A DNA stretch of 8,363 bases from NCBI GenBank assembly GCA_012512705.1, contig JAAZDR010000245.1:1-8363 (forward strand), read 5' to 3'. The DNA comes from Bacillota bacterium. GTDB taxonomy: Bacteria; Bacillota; Dethiobacteria; DTU022; JAAZDR01. Each line of letters opens with the position of its first letter. Within the stretch, counting starts at the first letter, position 1. The notes under the pieces are model-generated. The model was given only the letters and a program-made list of their open reading frames with translations, was not told where the DNA came from and made no database searches. This document shows positions 6,074 through 8,363 of the stretch, piece by piece. The position numbers and the translations under genes are program-made.

Positions 6074-7288
6074 CTAGCGCTTGATATTTATTACCTCCAT
6101 TAAAATCTCATCTGAGGTGGAGATCACCCTTGTATTTGCTTGAAAAGCACGGCTGGTAGTGATCATCTCCGTCAGTTCATAGGAGAGATCAGTATTCGAC
6201 ATCTCCAGCGCCTCGGAGCGCAGCAGACCGCGTCCACCCGTCCCCGGCAAACCAATACGCGCCTCCCCGGAGTTTGAAGAGATCTGGTAGAGGTTACTCC
6301 CTCCCTTTACCAGCCCCCCGGGGTTAACGAAGTAGGCTAAAGCTATCTCTCCTAAAGATTCAGACATTCCGTTGGAGTATATGCCGGTAATCACTCCGTC
6401 ACGGCCGATGGAGAAAGAAACCAGCTCCCCGCTGCCAAAACCATCCTGGCGGCGTTCCATAACGTTACTCTCTCCGGCTAACTGCTTGGTGCCGCTGAAG
6501 TCCAGCGCTACACTTATATCCGCCGCACCGTCAGGGTCAAATTGCAAATCCTCTATAACAGAGTTATCTAGATCAAGCTTCCCTTCCTCATCATAAACCA
6601 GCGTGCCGGAAGCGCCCTGACCTATACTCACAGGATTATCATTATAATCAATGACCTCAATCGTATAATCCCATTCGTTTTCTGCACTTTTTACAAAATT
6701 GAGCTCCACTGTATAGCGTCTTCCAAGGGAATCGTAGAGGTAGGTTTCATAGGTATACCCTCCATTCACCTCCTCGCTGGCATCAAGATTGCCGCCGAAT
6801 TCGATCGCTGTTGTCGCCTTGGCTACAAGTTCCTCACCAAGAGGAATATGAATCGCTTTCAGTTCACCTGTATCATCAACAAAGCCCATGAGCTTCAGGC
6901 CATTGGCGTTTACTAGTTCGCCGCTGGAATCACGGGTAAAACTTCCATCCCGTGTATAGAAATATTGGCGACCGTCACTGACAATAAAGAAGCCTTCACC
7001 TTCAATCGCCAGATCTGTAGTCTGGCCGGTACCGACAACGGCACCCTGGGTAAAATCGTTATTTATCGCCGAAGTACGCATGCCCAGACCAACCTGCATC
7101 GGGTTAATACCGCCTCGATCAGCAGGGGCGGTAGCACCTCCCAGTAGTTGACTGAAAAGCTCCTCAAACCGCACGTTCCCTGATTTATAAGCAACGGTAT
7201 TCACATTGGCAATATTGTTGCCGATCACATCAAGCTTTGTTTGATGGTTCCGCAACCCTGATATTGCAGATGATAGTGCTCTAAGCAT
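6074..7288 (-). CDS. flgE: FlgE, flagellar hook protein
   Basis: FlgE polymerises into the curved hook outside the cell. The 404-residue product has the N-terminal rod/hook motif (residues 1-45: LSSAISGLRNHQTKLDVIGNNIANVNTVAYKS), the FlgE/F/G-shared DLAIEGEGFFIV (92-103) and YTRDGSF (111-117), a less conserved central domain with ETYLYDSLGRRYTVEL (about 182-197), and FSIGRDGVITGIYSNG followed by ALAYFVNPGGL. The C-terminal end (about 360-404) has LEMSNTDLSYELTEMITTSRAFQANTRVI, which packs with the N-terminus in the tube core. It has no signal peptide, as expected for a type III export substrate. ATG 7288 has AGGAGG with a 9-base spacer. The stop is followed 13 bases later by motA; the small flbD/swrD gene usual at this junction in Firmicutes and spirochaetes is absent. 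Confidence 0.96.
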   Translation of the reverse strand: MLRALSSAISGLRNHQTKLDVIGNNIANVNTVAYKSGNVRFEELFSQLLGGATAPADRGGINPMQVGLGMRTSAINNDFTQGAVVGTGQTTDLAIEGEGFFIVSDGRQYFYTRDGSFTRDSSGELVNANGLKLMGFVDDTGELKAIHIPLGEELVAKATTAIEFGGNLDASEEVNGGYTYETYLYDSLGRRYTVELNFVKSAENEWDYTIEVIDYNDNPVSIGQGASGTLVYDEEGKLDLDNSVIEDLQFDPDGAADISVALDFSGTKQLAGESNVMERRQDGFGSGELVSFSIGRDGVITGIYSNGMSESLGEIALAYFVNPGGLVKGGSNLYQISSNSGEARIGLPGTGGRGLLRSEALEMSNTDLSYELTEMITTSRAFQANTRVISTSDEILMEVINIKR

Positions 7289-7303
7289 CCTTTTTTGCCT
7301 CCT

Positions 7304-7345
7304 TTACGATATTATGATTGTGCCGCTTCCATCCTTCAGCAGCAC
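7304..7345 (-). CDS. Possible 13-codon mini-gene before flgE
   Basis: GTG 7345 is preceded by GGAGG with an 8-base spacer and opens 13 codons (product read as MLLKDGSGTIIIS) ending in TAA at 7306-7304. The stop lies directly before the flgE binding site, copying the stop/binding-site arrangement seen at other junctions of this operon. It could be a leader peptide that couples translation into flgE, a remnant of a decayed gene, or chance. I do not recognise the peptide. The same frame is open upstream for 14 further codons but overlaps the preceding gene there. Low confidence. Confidence 0.25.
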   Translation of the reverse strand: MLLKDGSGTIIIS

Positions 7346-7347
7346 GA

Positions 7348-7372
7348 GGGCTTCCTCCAGGAGGTCCAGCCC
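7348..7372 (-). promoter_or_regulatory. Possible imperfect hairpin in the flgE leader
   Basis: GGGCT (7372-7368) can pair with AGCCC (7352-7348), and inside it CCTC (7364-7361) with GAGG (7357-7354) around a CTG loop; three unpaired bases remain on one side and one on the other. Its downstream arm contains the GGAGG of the possible mini-gene. No T run follows, so it is not an intrinsic terminator. It could tune translation or mark an RNA processing point, or it may have no function. Confidence 0.3.
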
Positions 7373-7773
7373 TATTCGATAATTACGGCACTGTCAATGT
7401 TGGTAAATATTTTTTCTGTTTCTCTTGTCTCCATCGCAGTAATAATAGTCCTCTTATTGACGCTGACCAACAGTGCCAGATCACGATAGAGTAAAAGCGA
7501 AGAGCGCGCTCCCTTGCTGGCAGCCTTTTCCACTGCGGCTGCGATCTTCTGCAGATCATTTTCCTGCAGCTTAATATTGCGGCTCTCAATACGGCGGCGG
7601 GAGTGTGCAGAAAAGGTCAGCGGCCCCTTAAGCTGCTCTTGTAAGAGCTCTTCGAAGCTTGTTCCTGGTCTCGGCCTCTTACCTGGGCGCAGCCCCTTCG
7701 CTGCTTCCGGAGACTTTATTTCCTGCAACCAGACCTTCTCTTTGTCTATCCCGAGGTTCCAGACTTCAGTCAT
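7372..7773 (-). CDS. Flagellar operon protein, TIGR02530 family
   Basis: This 133-residue soluble protein belongs to the family found between flgD and flgE in Firmicutes and some other flagellated bacteria (TIGR02530). The family match is from memory of its conserved core: FSAHSRRRIESRNIKL (about 54-69), a helix ending ...AAAVEKAASKGARSSLLL, then RDLALLVSVNKRTIITAM (about 87-104) and the terminal IFTNIDSAVII. The N-terminal 50 residues are variable, rich in Pro, Gly and basic residues, with no signal peptide. The molecular function is not established; its fixed position suggests a role in hook assembly, perhaps as an export substrate or a factor for FlgD or FlgE. ATG 7773 overlaps the flgD stop by 8 bases (ATGACTGA), and GGGGGAG lies about 6 bases upstream. 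The 83 bases after it, up to flgE, are the longest gap in the operon. Confidence 0.88.
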   Translation of the reverse strand: MTEVWNLGIDKEKVWLQEIKSPEAAKGLRPGKRPRPGTSFEELLQEQLKGPLTFSAHSRRRIESRNIKLQENDLQKIAAAVEKAASKGARSSLLLYRDLALLVSVNKRTIITAMETRETEKIFTNIDSAVIIE

Positions 7774-8218
7774 TTTCGCTCCCCCTGATACGAATTTCTT
7801 TTACCATGTGCAAAGGATAATCATTGCTGCCAACTGTTAACATAATCGTACTCCCATCGTGGCGCACAGCAGTAACGATCCCGGAGCGCTCGCCTTCCTC
7901 TGTCTTTACCAGCACCTCTTTATTTAAGAGTGCAAGGGCCTCAGTCGACCAATCACCCTCAGGCAGCTTTTCTAGGGATTTGCTTATCTGCATCAACTGT
8001 TCGACAATTGTCAACAGCGCCAACTGGGTGATAAAAGAGCTCGTATCCTGTGCTCCGCCGCCTAGTGGATTCTGGTAGCGTATCTGGGTTACGAGGAGCT
8101 GCAGAAAAATGTCCCGGTCAATTCCGCGGTCAATCTTTTCGTTATGCTCTGATGCTGTTCTCCCTTGATAGCTGTTGACAGCAGCAGCGTTCGTAGCATC
8201 GGTATAAATTATCCCCAC
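7766..8218 (-). CDS. flgD: FlgD, flagellar hook cap protein (short form)
   Basis: FlgD caps the growing hook and guides FlgE polymerisation. The 150-residue product has the conserved N-terminal motif DRDIFLQLLVTQIRYQNPL (about 34-52) and SSFITQLALLTIVEQLMQI (60-78), followed by a small beta-rich tail (about 92-145: ALLNKEVLVKTEEGERSGIVTAV...YPLHMVKEIRI). It lacks the larger C-terminal domains of enterobacterial FlgD, as Bacillus-type FlgD also does. The start is uncertain. GTG 8218 begins the longest frame but is itself part of the binding site GGAGGTG (8222-8216). An ATT at 8209 is six bases from that site and would give 147 residues. No other ATG, GTG or TTG lies near. The end overlaps the next gene by 8 bases. 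Confidence 0.93.
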   Translation of the reverse strand: MGIIYTDATNAAAVNSYQGRTASEHNEKIDRGIDRDIFLQLLVTQIRYQNPLGGGAQDTSSFITQLALLTIVEQLMQISKSLEKLPEGDWSTEALALLNKEVLVKTEEGERSGIVTAVRHDGSTIMLTVGSNDYPLHMVKEIRIRGSEND

Positions 8219-8222
8219 CTCC
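8216..8222 (-). promoter_or_regulatory. Extended Shine-Dalgarno of flgD
   Basis: GGAGGTG is a full-length match to the anti-Shine-Dalgarno core. The GTG that opens the longest flgD frame (8218-8216) is its last three bases. ATA at 8212 lies 3 bases and ATT at 8209 lies 6 bases downstream. Confidence 0.6.
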
Positions 8223-8224
8223 CT

Positions 8225-8363
8225 CTAAACGAGGCAATTAATCCTCCCGGCAGGCGCGTAGCCAACACCTTGCGGCGACTCGTACTTCGCGACAGCGCCT
8301 TCCTTCTCGAAAAGGCTCCCTAAAAAACGATAGCCCTGCCTAAAACAATTCTCTTCCCATGCC
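8225..8363 (-). CDS. C-terminal tail of a probable FliK-like hook-length control protein (cut by window edge)
   Basis: The frame is open from the right edge for 45 codons and ends at TAG 8227-8225; the other two minus-strand frames close within about 50 bases of the edge. The tail reads AWEENCFRQGYRF near the edge and ends GRINCLV. The pattern of a helix with QGY followed by a terminal R-I/L-x-x-x-V strand resembles the end of FliK C-terminal domains. In related operons fliK lies directly before flgD, which is the main reason for the call. The stop codon lies three bases before the flgD binding site, consistent with one transcript. Too little is present for a firm identity. Confidence 0.55.
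   Translation of the reverse strand, partial: AWEENCFRQGYRFLGSLFEKEGAVAKYESPQGVGYAPAGRINCLV

Noticed and set aside
7354..7364. Near-palindrome around GGAGG considered as an operator or terminator core
   Set aside because: No T run follows and the arms are only about five bases; kept only as part of a possible leader hairpin.
7383..7589. Minus-strand 68-codon frame nested in the TIGR02530 gene
   Set aside because: It is out of frame with a conserved protein and has no supporting motif, so it is most likely chance.
7514..8078. Plus-strand frames opposite the TIGR02530 gene and flgD
   Set aside because: Antisense to clear genes, with no recognisable product.
1..8363. Search for a mobile element, CRISPR array, tRNA, riboswitch, promoter or prophage piece
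   Set aside because: The window is filled end to end by tightly packed flagellar genes on one strand, and I saw no such signal.

Overview
The window is a block of a bacterial flagellar biosynthesis operon. Every gene lies on the minus strand, so transcription runs from high to low coordinates. In that order I read: the C-terminal tail of a FliK-like protein, flgD, a TIGR02530-type flagellar operon gene, flgE, motA, motB, fliL, a short FliN-type SpoA protein, fliO, fliP, fliQ, fliR, flhB and the start of flhA, which runs off the left edge. Gene order, strong AGGAGG-type ribosome binding sites and tight packing point to a Gram-positive anaerobe of the Clostridia type. Spirochaetes share a similar order, so this assignment is an inference.

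Layout. 8363-7300 encodes hook-assembly functions (hook-length control tail, hook cap FlgD, the TIGR02530 protein) and leads into flgE (7288-6074). 6060-4464 holds the MotA/MotB stator, followed by FliL. 3933-3589 is a single SpoA-domain rotor protein standing where fliM, fliY and often cheY sit in related operons. 3584 to the left edge encodes the flagellar type III export gate: FliO, FliP, FliQ, FliR, FlhB and FlhA. The encoded proteins build the export apparatus, the hook and its cap, the switch base and the torque-generating stator.

Spacing is extremely tight. Three junctions overlap by exactly 8 bases in the form ATGNNTRA. At several others the upstream stop codon is part of, or touches, the next Shine-Dalgarno. 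The only non-coding gap longer than about 35 bases is 7289-7371, before flgE; it holds a possible hairpin and a possible 13-codon mini-gene. Several starts were moved from the longest open frame to sites with a proper ribosome binding site (fliL GTG, fliN ATG, fliO ATG, fliQ TTG, fliR GTG). For flgD the best-placed start would be an unusual ATT.

I see no mobile element, CRISPR, RNA gene, promoter or intrinsic terminator. This is mostly a recognisable flagellar operon and I found no convincing new system. The points worth a second look are the missing fliM/fliY and flbD, the mini-gene/hairpin before flgE, the flgD start, an out-of-frame tandem duplication at the fliO/fliP overlap, and a Phe inside the methionine gate motif of FliP.
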